From Endomicrobium sp. (GTDB taxonomy: Bacteria > Elusimicrobiota > Endomicrobiia > Endomicrobiales > Endomicrobiaceae), in contig JAITTL010000032.1 of assembly GCA_031286985.1 (NCBI GenBank), forward strand, positions 1 to 57,555: a stretch of DNA of 57,555 bases, given 5' to 3'. A program made the translations under genes and the position numbers. The first letter of the stretch is position 1. The number at the start of each line of letters is the position of its first letter. Shown piece after piece: positions 45,296-55,059 of the stretch. The notes under the pieces were generated by a model that saw nothing but the letters and a program-made list of their open reading frames with translations, did not search any database and was not told the origin of the DNA.

Positions 45296-46777
45296 ATGAG
45301 TAACGTGAGAGTAAGGTTTGCCCCATCTCCAACAGGGGATTTGCATATTGGTGGTGTTCGTACAGCTTTATTTAATTGGCTTTTTGCCAAAAATAAAAGT
45401 GGAAGGTTTCTTTTGAGGATTGAAGATACTGATGAAGTACGTTCAACGGAAGAATCAGTACAGGTTATTTTAGATGCTATGCAGTGGTTAGGTCTTAATT
45501 GGGATGAAGGTCCTGGGAAGGAAGATCCTAAATATTTACCATATTATCAGATGAAACGTAAAGAACATGGGATATATCAAAAATATGCAGACAAACTTGT
45601 AGCGCAAGGGTCTGCGTATTGTTGTTATTGTACACAAAAAGATGTTGACGAAATGAGAAAGCAAGCGCAAGCTAATAAGCTTCCTCCCAAATATAGTGGT
45701 AAATGTAGGCATCTTACTGTTGAACAAAGAAAGCAAGAAGAGGCATGTGGAAAGAAGGCAGTTGTGAGATTTAAAATGCCAGATACTGGATTTATAATTT
45801 TAAATGATCTTATAAGAGGTAAAATTGAATTTGATAATTCTTTGCTTGACGATTTTGTGATCGTAAAGGCAAATGGTGTGCCAACATATAATTTTGCATG
45901 TGTTATTGACGATTATCTTATGGAAATAACTCACGTTTTGAGGGGGGATGATCATATTTCGAATACGCCTAGGCAAATGCAAATTTATAGTGCTTTGGGT
46001 TGGGAGGTACCAAAATTTGCACATACGGCTATGATTTTGGGGCATGATGGGACAAGGCTTTCGAAGAGACATGGTCATACGTCTGTTTTAGAGTATAGAA
46101 AGGAAGGATATCTACAAGAGGCATTGATAAATTATCTTGCGTTGCTTGGTTGGTCCACTGAGAATAGTCAGCAGATTTTCAAAATAGATGAGTTAGTAAA
46201 TAAATTTTCTGTTGAAAGGTGTGGTGTAAGTCCATCAATTTTCGATCCAGAAAAATTGTTGTGGCTTAACAGCGAAAAAATTCGTTCAAAAACATCAGAA
46301 CAAATATATGAATTGTTCATCGATTGGTTAAAATACACCAATAACGAAAATTTGATAAAAGGTTGGGATGTAGAGTTGTTAAAAAAAGTTATTGCTTTAG
46401 AGCACGATAAGATAAATCTTTTAAAAGATATTTATGATCTTGTTGATTTCTTTTTTAAAAGAGAAGTCGATTATAAAGAAGAAGCTGTAGAAAAAGTGCT
46501 ACTTTCAGACAAAGCAAATGGTACCGCCAGGGTTGTTTTAACTGAAAGTATAGTAAGGCTTAGGAATCAACAAGATTTTTCAGCTCAAGCTTTGGAACAA
46601 TATTCAAGAAATTTAGCTGTAGAAAAAAATATTAAAACCGGTCAAGTATTCCATCCAATCAGGGTTGCAATTTCAGGCAGAACACAAGGTCCCAGTTTGT
46701 TTCATATGATGGAGCTCATGGGGAAAGAAGAAGTTGTAAAAAGGATTGATATGGCAATAAATAAATTTTTCAGATAA
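45296..46777 (+). CDS. gltX: Glutamate--tRNA ligase
   Basis: It charges tRNA-Glu. The class I HIGH motif is HIGG in [15 protein letters not shown], and the KMSKS equivalent is LSKRHG. A complete zinc motif CxC-x24-CxH is present in the acceptor-binding insert (CYC ... CRH). The 493 residues are normal. Ribosome site AGGG stands before the ATG. Whether it also charges tRNA-Gln, as in bacteria without GlnRS, cannot be seen here. Confidence 0.96.
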   Translation: MSNVRVRFAPSPTGDLHIGGVRTALFNWLFAKNKSGRFLLRIEDTDEVRSTEESVQVILDAMQWLGLNWDEGPGKEDPKYLPYYQMKRKEHGIYQKYADKLVAQGSAYCCYCTQKDVDEMRKQAQANKLPPKYSGKCRHLTVEQRKQEEACGKKAVVRFKMPDTGFIILNDLIRGKIEFDNSLLDDFVIVKANGVPTYNFACVIDDYLMEITHVLRGDDHISNTPRQMQIYSALGWEVPKFAHTAMILGHDGTRLSKRHGHTSVLEYRKEGYLQEALINYLALLGWSTENSQQIFKIDELVNKFSVERCGVSPSIFDPEKLLWLNSEKIRSKTSEQIYELFIDWLKYTNNENLIKGWDVELLKKVIALEHDKINLLKDIYDLVDFFFKREVDYKEEAVEKVLLSDKANGTARVVLTESIVRLRNQQDFSAQALEQYSRNLAVEKNIKTGQVFHPIRVAISGRTQGPSLFHMMELMGKEEVVKRIDMAINKFFR

Positions 46778-47230
46778 TTTTTCCAAACAGATGGCAATTC
46801 GCGAAGTTTTTGATGTTGATTGATTGCCAAGTTTTGTTGCAACGTTAACTTCTTTTTTACGTTGGCTGTTTCTGGAAATGCCACAAACGTCAAACTGGCC
46901 CGTACTTTTCACGCTGAAAATCGTAAATATCATAATTTGTTATCGAAACAATACGGTGATAAAAACCAAATGATGGCTGATAGTTATACTAAAGAAGGTT
47001 GGGTTAATGATGAAATAATAGGATTTTTTCGGTTTTATAATGGTACTTAAGGATAAAAGATAAACTGTACTTCCATAAATGAGATCATATATCGATAAAA
47101 TGTTTCGTGTGTGTCTAATCAATCGTAGTATTTAATATCAATAGCATTTTTTCCGAAAATATAGTACAATCCCGAGGTCTATACCATAGACGTAAAAAGA
47201 TGTTTAATGCTCGGTAAAGCAATTTTTTAT
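46778..47230. other. Gap before the tRNA cluster
   Basis: Open frames on both strands (46820-47050 plus; 46673-46933 minus) are short, lack ribosome sites and match nothing I know. The plus frame ends in a coding-like stretch (YTKEGWVNDEIIGFFRFY) that could be a gene scrap. TACAAT at 47164-47169 may be the -10 box of the tRNA transcript. Confidence 0.35.
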
Positions 47231-47316
47231 GGGCGGATGGCGGAACTGGCAGACGCACAGGACTTAAAATCCTGAGGCTCGCAAGAGCCGTGAGGGTTCA
47301 ATTCCCTCTTCGCCCA
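47231..47316 (+). tRNA. tRNA-Leu (UAA)
   Basis: The 86-nt class II cloverleaf has acceptor GGGCGGA paired with TTCGCCC and discriminator A. The anticodon stem is CAGGA/TCCTG with loop CTTAAAA (anticodon TAA), and there is a long variable arm. CCA is not encoded. Confidence 0.96.
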
Positions 47317-47347
47317 TTCCATTGCTAGCGTTGTTTCAGTTTTTGGT

Positions 47348-47420
47348 GCGCTGCTAGCTCAATTGGTAGAGCAAACGACTCTTAATCGTTAGGTTATAGG
47401 TTCGATTCCTATGCAGCGCA
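47348..47420 (+). tRNA. tRNA-Lys (CUU)
   Basis: The 73-nt cloverleaf has acceptor GCGCTGC paired with GCAGCGC and discriminator A. The anticodon stem is AACGA/TCGTT with loop CTCTTAA (anticodon CTT), and the T arm is ATAGG/CCTAT. CCA is not encoded. Confidence 0.96.
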
Positions 47421-47475
47421 TACAGCACGTGGTTCGTTATTTGTTTTCTGGGCTTAAACTTAAATTAAATATGAT

Positions 47476-47558
47476 GCGGGCGTGGCGGAATTGGCAGACG
47501 CGTATGGCTTAGGACCATATACCTATACAGTGTGGGGGTTCGAGTCCCTTCGCCCGCA
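47476..47558 (+). tRNA. tRNA-Leu (UAG)
   Basis: The 83-nt class II cloverleaf has acceptor GCGGGCG paired with CGCCCGC and discriminator A. The anticodon stem is TATGG/CCATA with loop CTTAGGA (anticodon TAG), and there is a long variable arm. CCA is not encoded. Confidence 0.96.
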
Positions 47559-47625
47559 TTGGCGGTATTGGTGCATCTTCTTTTATAAATTTAGGTTATT
47601 TTTGTGAGTTGAGTGAGGAAAATGA

Positions 47626-48966
47626 ATGATTCAAAAATTAAAAACAATTGATTTTAAATCTAGTGTTGTCGATAGGAAAGCATGTTCAATAACTATTGAT
47701 GTTGAGGTTTCGGAAGATATTGTGTCCGATGAGATTAAACTTGCTTTTAGCCGTATACAACAACGAGTTAAAATACACGGATTTAGACAGGGTAAAGTTC
47801 CAATGAATACTGTGAGCCAGAAGTTTTCTTTAGAGGCTAAAAATATGGCTGTAGAGGATATTATAAAAATAACCATATTTCGTGCACTTGAGAAGGAATT
47901 TTTTGATTTAGTAGGCTCTCCTGTTGTGGAAAAATTTGATTATAAATTAGGACAGATTTTTAGGTATAGATTTACTGCAGAATGTCACCCAAAAATTAGC
48001 GTGGTAGATTACAAAAATATTTTTATAAAAAAAGAAGTTTTTAAAATTACTGATGATAATTTGTTGGTAAATCTTGATGCTTTAAGAGAAAAAAGTGCAA
48101 AAATTATTCCGTCTAAATCATGTAAAGTTACTGCAAAAAGTTTAGTTGTGATTGATTATGATGCTTTTGATGTTGATGGTAACATTTTGGCGGAAATTAC
48201 AGCAAAAGGGTACATGCTGGACATGGATTCTGAAGATACTTTAAAAGGGTTTAAAGAAGCTTTTGTTGGCGCAAACATAGGAGATAAAAAAGATATAAAA
48301 ATAGATTATCCTACAAATTATCAAAACGAAACCTTAAAGGGGAAAACAGTAATTTTTAAGACAAAAATTGTTGAAGTAAAAGAGAAAGAACTTCCTAATC
48401 TTGATGATGATTTTGCAAAAAAAATGGGAGTTGAAAATCTTGAAAATTTAAAGGCAAAAATTAGAAAAATGATTGAAATCAAAGAAAAACATCGACAAGA
48501 TGAGGAAATTAATAAGCAAATTGTTAATCATTTACTTGAAAAAAACAATTTTGAAGTTCCCAAATTTGCTGTAGAACAACAAAAGGAATTTTTGATAGAA
48601 AAATTGATTAAATACATGCGAGATGAAAATTGCGAAGAAAAAAGTATTGAAGAGCAAACTAAATTTGCAAGATTTAAATCTGTAGAATTTCAAAAAGAAT
48701 CCGAAAAAATGGCAAAACTTTCTTATGTCTTGAAAGCAATATATTTTAGTGAAAACCTTAAGGTGACTGACGCTGATATTGTTATGGAAAAGAATAGGGT
48801 AAAAGCTTCTAATCCAGGGAAAGAAACAAAAATTGACAATTTTTTTACAAAAATGGAGAAAGATGTAGTACGCCTTTTAGAAAATAAGAAAACTTTTGAT
48901 TTTTTGATCCGCAATGCAAAAATTGAAATAGAAGAGAAAAACATGTCTTTTAAAAAAGATCAATAA
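47626..48966 (+). CDS. tig: Trigger factor
   Basis: It is a ribosome-bound chaperone that meets new chains at the exit tunnel. The ribosome-docking signature is GFRQGKVP near residue 50. A middle FKBP-like domain (about 150-245) and a long helical C-terminal part follow. The 446 residues are normal. GAGGAA lies 6 nt before the ATG. It is followed 15 nt later by lon; the clpP-clpX pair often found between them is missing. Confidence 0.93.
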   Translation: MIQKLKTIDFKSSVVDRKACSITIDVEVSEDIVSDEIKLAFSRIQQRVKIHGFRQGKVPMNTVSQKFSLEAKNMAVEDIIKITIFRALEKEFFDLVGSPVVEKFDYKLGQIFRYRFTAECHPKISVVDYKNIFIKKEVFKITDDNLLVNLDALREKSAKIIPSKSCKVTAKSLVVIDYDAFDVDGNILAEITAKGYMLDMDSEDTLKGFKEAFVGANIGDKKDIKIDYPTNYQNETLKGKTVIFKTKIVEVKEKELPNLDDDFAKKMGVENLENLKAKIRKMIEIKEKHRQDEEINKQIVNHLLEKNNFEVPKFAVEQQKEFLIEKLIKYMRDENCEEKSIEEQTKFARFKSVEFQKESEKMAKLSYVLKAIYFSENLKVTDADIVMEKNRVKASNPGKETKIDNFFTKMEKDVVRLLENKKTFDFLIRNAKIEIEEKNMSFKKDQ

Positions 48967-48981
48967 ATTTAAGGAGATCGC

Positions 48982-51408
48982 ATGAGTGAATTAGATAGAT
49001 TTAGCAGTGATAAAATTGAAAATCTCAAAATTCCAGATACCCTTCCACTTCTTCCTGTAAGAGATATTATTTTGTACCCAGCTATGGTTCTTCCTCTTGC
49101 TGTTGGCAGAGAAAAGTCTATTAAGGCTTTGGAAGAGTCTATGGCTACAAATAGGCTTGTTTTCATCGTTACTCAAAAAAATATTCAAGTTGAGGATCCT
49201 ACGCCAAATGATATCTATAACATCGGGACAATATGTGAAGTTCTTCAAATATTAAAGATGCCGGATGGAACGCTGAAAGCGCTTGTGGAAGGAATAAGCA
49301 GAGCGCAATGGACAGATTTTAGATTAAATGATAACGGTTATATCGAAGTAGGGATAAAACTTTTTGATGAAAAAGTTGAAAAAACCCCTGAAGCTGAAGC
49401 TGTTATGAGAAGAACAATTGCTCTTTTTGAACAATATGTAAAATTAAATCCTAGAATGCCAATGGAAATTTCTATTTCTGTAAGTAATATTGTTGATCCT
49501 GCAAGGCTTGCAGATATCATAGCATCGCATCTTGCAATAAAAAACAACGATAAACAGGCAGTTTTAGAACTTGTAAATCCTCTTGAACGTTTGGAGAAAA
49601 TAATACAAGTACTAAACTCAGAAATAGAAATATTAAACATAGAAAAACGTATTCAAAGCAGGGTGAGAAATCAAATAGAAAAGACGCAGAAAGAGTATTA
49701 TCTTACCGAGCAGATGAAAGCTATTCAGAAAGAGCTCAAACAAAAAGACGATATACAAAAAGATGTTGATGAACTAAAGGAAAAATTAAAAAAGATAAAA
49801 ATACCTCAAGCTGCTAAAGATATTGTTGACAAAGAAATGATTAGGCTTGAAAAGATGATGCCAATGTCTCCTGAAGCCACGGTTGTAAGAAATTACATTG
49901 AGTGGATTTTAGATTTACCATGGGAAAAATCGACTTCAGATAATTTGGATTTAAAAAGAGCTGAAGAAATTTTAAATCAAGATCATTATGGATTGGAAAA
50001 AATTAAAGATAGAATATTAGAGTATCTTGCGGTTTTGTCAAGAGTTCAAAAAATTAAAGGCCCTATTCTTTGCTTTATAGGTCCTCCTGGCGTTGGTAAA
50101 ACTTCTATTGCGAAATCTGTTGCAAGGAGTCTTGGAAGAAATTTTGTAAGGATATCGATGGGAGGAGTTAGCGATGAATGTGAAATAAGAGGACACAGAC
50201 GCACTTATATAGGTTCGATGCCTGGAAAAATTATACAATCAATAAAAAAGGCAGGTTCGAATAATCCGGTGTTTATTTTGGATGAAATAGATAAAATGGG
50301 ATCTGATTGGAGAGGTGATCCTTCTTCTGCTTTACTTGAAGTTTTAGATCCTGAACAAAATTATGCTTTTGGGGATCATTATCTTAATATGGACTTTGAT
50401 TTGTCGAACGTTATGTTTATAACTACTGCAAATGCATTGAGTAGTATTCCAATTACTCTGCTTGACAGATTAGAACTGATAAGATTTTCTGGTTATACAG
50501 ATGTAGAAAAACATAAAATAGCGGAAGATTTTATAATTCCCAAACAATTAAAAGAGCATGGGTTAAGCTCTAATGAGTTCATTTTTGCTGAAGGGACGCT
50601 TGATGCTATAATCAAGAATTACACATATGAAGCTGGTGTTCGTAATTTAACTAGAGAGATTGCAAATCTTTGCAGAAAAGTTGTAAAGGAGCTTGAATTT
50701 GATAAAGGGTTAAAAACTATAACAATTACGATGCAAAATCTGAATAAGTATTTAGGTATAGCTCACTATGAAAGAGAAAGAATTGCAGAAAATGACGTAG
50801 GTGTAGTAACTGGGCTTGCATGGACAGAAATTGGAGGTGAGACGCTTACGATAGAAGTAAATAAGATGCAAGGTAAAGGCGCTTTGGTACTTACGGGAAA
50901 ACTTGGTGATGTTATGAAAGAGTCTGCTCAAGCAGCTTTAACGTATGTACGGTCAGCATCTAAAAAACTTGGTATCGATGAAAATATGTTTCCAAGCACA
51001 GATTTCCATATCCATGTTCCTGAGGGTGCTGTACCAAAAGATGGACCTAGTGCCGGAATAGCTTTAGCAACTTCGCTTGCTTCAGTTTGTATGAATAAGC
51101 CTGTAAAGAAAAAAATTGCAATGACTGGAGAAGTTACTTTAAGAGGAAGGGTACTTGGTATAGGTGGTCTTAAAGAAAAAGTTCTTGCGGCTTACAGGGA
51201 AGGTGTGACAACTGTGTTATTTCCTGAAAGCAATAAAAAAGATTTAGTTGACATTCCAAGTGATGTTAAAAATAATTTAAAAATGATCCCAGTTTCTCAT
51301 ATGGATGATGTAATTTCTTTGGTTATAGAGAAAATTTCAAAAAAAGAAAGTAAAGCAAAAAGAACCAGAAATGAAAAACAAAAGGATAAAAAAACTAAAA
51401 AAAGATAA
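48982..51408 (+). CDS. lon: ATP-dependent Lon protease
   Basis: It degrades misfolded and regulatory proteins in the cytoplasm. The N-terminal substrate domain opens with LPLLPVRDIILYPAMVLPL. Walker A is GPPGVGKT (from residue 367) and Walker B is FILDEIDKM. The serine-lysine protease site has Ser690 in DGPSAG. The 808 residues are normal. AAGGAG precedes the ATG. The C-terminus is a long Lys/Arg-rich tail. Confidence 0.97.
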   Translation: MSELDRFSSDKIENLKIPDTLPLLPVRDIILYPAMVLPLAVGREKSIKALEESMATNRLVFIVTQKNIQVEDPTPNDIYNIGTICEVLQILKMPDGTLKALVEGISRAQWTDFRLNDNGYIEVGIKLFDEKVEKTPEAEAVMRRTIALFEQYVKLNPRMPMEISISVSNIVDPARLADIIASHLAIKNNDKQAVLELVNPLERLEKIIQVLNSEIEILNIEKRIQSRVRNQIEKTQKEYYLTEQMKAIQKELKQKDDIQKDVDELKEKLKKIKIPQAAKDIVDKEMIRLEKMMPMSPEATVVRNYIEWILDLPWEKSTSDNLDLKRAEEILNQDHYGLEKIKDRILEYLAVLSRVQKIKGPILCFIGPPGVGKTSIAKSVARSLGRNFVRISMGGVSDECEIRGHRRTYIGSMPGKIIQSIKKAGSNNPVFILDEIDKMGSDWRGDPSSALLEVLDPEQNYAFGDHYLNMDFDLSNVMFITTANALSSIPITLLDRLELIRFSGYTDVEKHKIAEDFIIPKQLKEHGLSSNEFIFAEGTLDAIIKNYTYEAGVRNLTREIANLCRKVVKELEFDKGLKTITITMQNLNKYLGIAHYERERIAENDVGVVTGLAWTEIGGETLTIEVNKMQGKGALVLTGKLGDVMKESAQAALTYVRSASKKLGIDENMFPSTDFHIHVPEGAVPKDGPSAGIALATSLASVCMNKPVKKKIAMTGEVTLRGRVLGIGGLKEKVLAAYREGVTTVLFPESNKKDLVDIPSDVKNNLKMIPVSHMDDVISLVIEKISKKESKAKRTRNEKQKDKKTKKR

Positions 51409-51504
51409 AAGGTTGTTTGTGTATGTGTGAGAGAAAATATATTAATTGGGTAGATGCAGAAAAGCTGCTGACAGTTTAACAAAAAACAAGTCAAGGGAAA
51501 GATA

Positions 51505-52005
51505 ATGTTGAGATCGTTTTCAATAATATCTAAAGATTGGGTATTGGTGGTCAGTGTAGTTGTCGGTGTGCTGTTGTCAATTGGATTGTTATTTGTTAAG
51601 AGAGTGTATTGTAATTTAATTACAATTACGCCTAAAGAACATACCGCTTTACTTATTTATATTGAAAATAGAAGAGAATATTTTGTTAAACTACCAAATG
51701 TGAATAGTCGTTCTGTTACTAGAGTTGTAAATGATATGTGCAATCGCGTTAATAATGCCCGACGTGGTAAAGACGAAACAGAACTTGTCACGAGTCTTAC
51801 TTTTCTACAGCTCAGTATGTTGTCTGACATGTTGAAAATGCACCCAGACCGACAATTAGTTAATGTAAAAATGCAGCTTGTACGACATTTGCAATTCATC
51901 GAGACTAAACGTAGTTCCCGCGCCAAACATGTTAAAGTGAAATGTGCTAAAAGATTAAATCAAGTACGAAAGGTCAGTTCCAAGAAATTAACGGGCTTAT
52001 CATAA
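51505..52005 (+). CDS. Membrane-anchored basic protein of unknown function
   Basis: I do not recognise this 166-residue protein. One membrane helix (about residues 12-31) is followed by a soluble part with many Arg/Lys, Val and Asn residues and a highly basic last third (RHLQFIETKRSSRAKHVKVK, then KRLNQVRK). AGGGA precedes the ATG. It stands between lon and pgsA in the same direction, with about 60-100 nt on either side. The basic tail could bind nucleic acid or acidic lipid; this is a guess. Confidence 0.6.
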   Translation: MLRSFSIISKDWVLVVSVVVGVLLSIGLLFVKRVYCNLITITPKEHTALLIYIENRREYFVKLPNVNSRSVTRVVNDMCNRVNNARRGKDETELVTSLTFLQLSMLSDMLKMHPDRQLVNVKMQLVRHLQFIETKRSSRAKHVKVKCAKRLNQVRKVSSKKLTGLS

Positions 52006-52067
52006 GAAAAGCTAAAAAATTCATTTATGTGTTTGTACGAATGTGGTTTTAGCAAATTGGAATAACA

Positions 52068-52694
52068 ATGAATTTAGCAAATAAATTTACCACGATAAGA
52101 ATATGTATGGTTCCATTTTATGTCTTGCTAATGGGACTTGGCGGTTTCTACAATATGATACTAGCTTTTGTTGTTTTCTTCGTGGCGGCAGTTACGGATT
52201 TTTTTGATGGACAAATAGCAAGAAAAAGTGGTACTGTAACGCCTTTGGGAATATTTTTAGATCCTCTTGCAGACAAATTGTTAACATCTGCTGCTTTCAT
52301 ATGGTTTGTTGGTATCCCAATGCTTGGTGTTTCTCCATGGATGGTTATAACAATAATATTGCGAGATTTCATAATTACTGGGTTTCGTTTTATAGCTGTT
52401 TCTCAAAATGCTACAATAGCTGCGGATAAATCAGGAAAATTTAAAACTGTATCGCAACTTGTTGTGATAATGGTGATAATGGTGATTTTAGTAATAAATG
52501 AAGCTCTTTTGAAATTTGCAGGTGCAACAATAGATATTCTGGCTCGTGATTGTGGAGACTATTGTGCATTGGCTGTTGTAATGAAGAAAGCTCCTTTTTG
52601 GGCGATTTTTTGCATCGTTATTTTCACAGTTCTTTCAGGCTTAAATTATATGTGGAAATATAGAAATTTATTGAGTCAAAATGACAATAAATAA
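52068..52694 (+). CDS. pgsA: CDP-diacylglycerol--glycerol-3-phosphate 3-phosphatidyltransferase
   Basis: It makes phosphatidylglycerol phosphate in the inner membrane. The CDP-alcohol transferase motif is complete: TDFFDGQIARKSG, then GIFLDPLADKL, with the last two metal-binding aspartates. About five to six membrane helices fill 208 residues. It overlaps pgpA by 14 nt, so the two successive enzymes are co-translated. Confidence 0.93.
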   Translation: MNLANKFTTIRICMVPFYVLLMGLGGFYNMILAFVVFFVAAVTDFFDGQIARKSGTVTPLGIFLDPLADKLLTSAAFIWFVGIPMLGVSPWMVITIILRDFIITGFRFIAVSQNATIAADKSGKFKTVSQLVVIMVIMVILVINEALLKFAGATIDILARDCGDYCALAVVMKKAPFWAIFCIVIFTVLSGLNYMWKYRNLLSQNDNK

Positions 52695-53163
52695 AATCGT
52701 ACTGTTTGTTTCATCGGCTTTTGGTGCAGGGTATATAAAACATATGCCTGGCACGTTTGGTGGTTTGGTTGGAATTTTACTGTGGGTATTATTCGTTCCA
52801 GATATGTGTGCATTTCAATTTTTATCATTGATTACGATAAGTGTTGTCTCTATTTTGTTTTCTTCTTGGGCTGAAAAAATTTATGGTAAAAAAGATGATC
52901 AAAGAATAGTTATAGATGAAGTTGCTGGATCGTGGTTTGCTGTTGCGTTTTTACCAAAAACATTTATATTTTTATTTTTAGGGTTTTTGTTATTTCGTGT
53001 TTTCGATATAAGTAAATTTTGGTTTATAAAAAACTTACAAAATGTCAAGGGTGGTCTGGGTGTCACGATAGATGATGTTGTTGCTGGTGTATTTGCAAAT
53101 GTAATGCTACGATTTGTATTGTTAGTTTGGTCTCTTCTGATTCTGCAGTTTTTAAACATATAA
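52681..53163 (+). CDS. pgpA: Phosphatidylglycerophosphatase A
   Basis: It removes phosphate from the PgsA product to give phosphatidylglycerol. Family blocks are HMPGTFGGLVG at the N-terminus, VIDEVAGSW in the middle and GGLGVTIDDVVAGVFAN near the end. It has 160 residues with membrane helices. The start lies inside the pgsA end. Confidence 0.93.
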   Translation: MTINKIVLFVSSAFGAGYIKHMPGTFGGLVGILLWVLFVPDMCAFQFLSLITISVVSILFSSWAEKIYGKKDDQRIVIDEVAGSWFAVAFLPKTFIFLFLGFLLFRVFDISKFWFIKNLQNVKGGLGVTIDDVVAGVFANVMLRFVLLVWSLLILQFLNI

Positions 53164-53261
53164 ACTAGAGATTAAGAAACACAAAAATGAGTGTGGATGT
53201 TGTGCTTGCAGGATTTGGAACTTGTGTTTATAATTAACTATTAAATGTTTAAAAGGAAACT

Positions 53262-53891
53262 ATGACGGTGCAAGTAAAAAAGATATTATCAGGTGCTTTG
53301 GATACCAATTGTTATGTAGTGTATGATCCTGAAAACTTACATGCAGCAATTGTAGATCCTGGAGAAGACGGCGTTAAGGTAATTTCTGAAATAGAAAGAG
53401 AAAAATTCAAACCAGAAATTCTTATAAACACACATGGACATTACGATCATATACTTTCAGATGATGAAGTACGGTCAAGATTTAAAATCCCGCTGGCAGT
53501 GCATAAAGATGAAGTTTCGATGCTTTTTGACGCTTATAAAAATGGCTCTAGTTTATTTAGTAATGTTGGCGCGAAAATCGTTAAAAACCCTGATATGTTG
53601 CTTGAAGATGATCAAAAAGTGAACTTATCTTTTACATCTTTTAAAATTATGCACACCCCAGGACATACAAAAGGTGGTATATGTCTGTTATTTGACGATT
53701 TCTTGATTACTGGTGATACCCTTTTTGCAGGAACAATAGGAAGAACTGATTTGTATGGTGGTGACGACGAAAAAATGAGGGAGTCTTTATCTGAATTAAA
53801 AAAATTGGAAGCCTCTCTTATTATTTATCCTGGACATGGAAGTAGAACCACATTGTCCAATGAATTACGCCATAACCAATATCTAAAATAA
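53262..53891 (+). CDS. Metallo-beta-lactamase-fold hydrolase (glyoxalase II-like)
   Basis: It is a predicted two-metal hydrolase. The metal motif HXHXDH is THGHYDH (His58, His60, Asp62, His63), followed by HTPGHTKGG and TGDTLFAGTIGRTD. This pattern belongs to the YcbL/glyoxalase II-like group that acts on thioesters. The 209 residues match that short group, lacking the C-terminal domain of true glyoxalase II. AAGGAA precedes the ATG. Confidence 0.85.
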   Translation: MTVQVKKILSGALDTNCYVVYDPENLHAAIVDPGEDGVKVISEIEREKFKPEILINTHGHYDHILSDDEVRSRFKIPLAVHKDEVSMLFDAYKNGSSLFSNVGAKIVKNPDMLLEDDQKVNLSFTSFKIMHTPGHTKGGICLLFDDFLITGDTLFAGTIGRTDLYGGDDEKMRESLSELKKLEASLIIYPGHGSRTTLSNELRHNQYLK

Positions 53892-53930
53892 AAAATATGA
53901 TAAATTTATTACTTTGAACAAATAATAGAT

Positions 53931-53964
53931 ACAGCAACCCTAGAAAGCCTTTTAGTTTTGCTGT
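53931..53964. terminator. Inverted repeat after the hydrolase gene, possible terminator
   Basis: ACAGCAA (53931-53937) pairs with TTGCTGT (53958-53964), with a small inner CTA/TAG pairing. No clear T run follows, so termination is only possible. Confidence 0.3.
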
Positions 53965-54054
53965 TTGATGGTGCGTTTTTGCACGTTGCAGGTTTAATAA
54001 TTAGTTATGCAAGAGATTTGGTAAAGGATTGTTATCTAAAAGGATTTTATTGAT

Positions 54055-54939
54055 ATGTTAGATTATCAAAAAACGTTTCATGATTTTATTTCTTATATAT
54101 TGGTTGAAAAAGGTTTATCAAAAAACACGGCGTTGGCTTACAAAGCTGATGTTTTAAAATTTGTTACGTTCGCACAAGGTAAACAGATACCTATTGAAAA
54201 ATTTCAACATCAAGATATAACTGATTTTTTATGGGAAATAAAAGCCAAAGGATTGAATCCAAGGTCGATTTATAGACTTGTGGAATCTCTAAGGCAGTTT
54301 TATAAATTTTTGATTTCTGAAGATTTATTAAAGAATAATCCTACTTTGTACCTAACACCCCCCAAAATACCGGAAAATTTACCAGCGATGCTTACATTTG
54401 ATGAGGTAATGCTTTTGTTGAACTCTGTAGGTGCTCATAATGAAATAAGTATAAGAAATAGAGCAATGCTTGAACTTCTATATGCTACAGGTCTGAGAGT
54501 TTCGGAGTTAGTGAATCTCAAATTCTCAAACATAGATTTACAAGATTGTTTTTTGAAAATTGTGGGAAAAGGGTCTAAAGAAAGGCTTATTCCTTTTGGA
54601 GAAAAAGCTAAAAATTTTGTCAATATTTATATTTCAAAAAGAAAAAAAGCATTAAGTATAAATGATAATTTGTTCATTTCAAGACTTGGTAAGAAACTTT
54701 CAAGAATAGAATTTTGGAGACAGCTTAAAAATATTGCCAAAAATGCTGGTATTGTCAAAAACATCACGCCACACACCTTAAGGCATTCTTTTGCAACTCA
54801 CATGCTTGTAAATGGAGCGGATATTAGATTTGTTCAGGAGATGCTTGGGCATGCTTCAATAGCAACGACGCAAATTTACACACATCTTGATAAGAATAAA
54901 ATTATACAACAGCATAAAACATTTCATCCAAGATATTAG
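54055..54939 (+). CDS. xerD: Tyrosine recombinase XerD-like
   Basis: It resolves chromosome dimers at dif sites with a partner. The N-terminal SAM-like DNA-binding domain fills about residues 1-90. All catalytic residues are seen: Arg148 (ATGLRVSEL), the beta-hairpin Lys in VGKGSKERL, His240 and Arg243 (HTLRHSF), His266 (LGHAS) and Tyr275 (QIYTHL). The 294 residues and the C-terminal HPRY ending fit XerD better than XerC. AAGGA stands about 10 nt upstream. No integrase-like genomic context is present. Confidence 0.88.
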   Translation: MLDYQKTFHDFISYILVEKGLSKNTALAYKADVLKFVTFAQGKQIPIEKFQHQDITDFLWEIKAKGLNPRSIYRLVESLRQFYKFLISEDLLKNNPTLYLTPPKIPENLPAMLTFDEVMLLLNSVGAHNEISIRNRAMLELLYATGLRVSELVNLKFSNIDLQDCFLKIVGKGSKERLIPFGEKAKNFVNIYISKRKKALSINDNLFISRLGKKLSRIEFWRQLKNIAKNAGIVKNITPHTLRHSFATHMLVNGADIRFVQEMLGHASIATTQIYTHLDKNKIIQQHKTFHPRY

Positions 54940-54988
54940 CGATGACAAAGTGTGATCCTACCTATGCAAAAAAGTTTAAAAGATCTGA

Positions 54989-55013
54989 AAAAATTGTCGT
55001 TCATGCAATTTTT
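54989..55013. terminator. Hairpin between convergent xerD and lptG genes
   Basis: AAAAATTG (54989-54996) and CAATTTTT (55006-55013) form an 8-bp stem with a 9-nt loop; T-rich and A-rich flanks make it usable from both sides. It sits in the 120-bp gap between two genes that point at each other. Confidence 0.4.
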
Positions 55014-55059
55014 GCCTATACTTTTTGGTAGCATTGCAGCTCCGTGAAGATTTATGATA

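Noticed and set aside
46820-47050. 76-codon plus-strand frame after gltX
   Set aside because: It has no ribosome site or family resemblance; kept only as a note in the gap entry.
54055-54939. Mobile-element integrase reading of the tyrosine recombinase
   Set aside because: Length, full XerD-type catalytic set, HPR ending and lack of attachment repeats or phage genes favour a housekeeping XerD.
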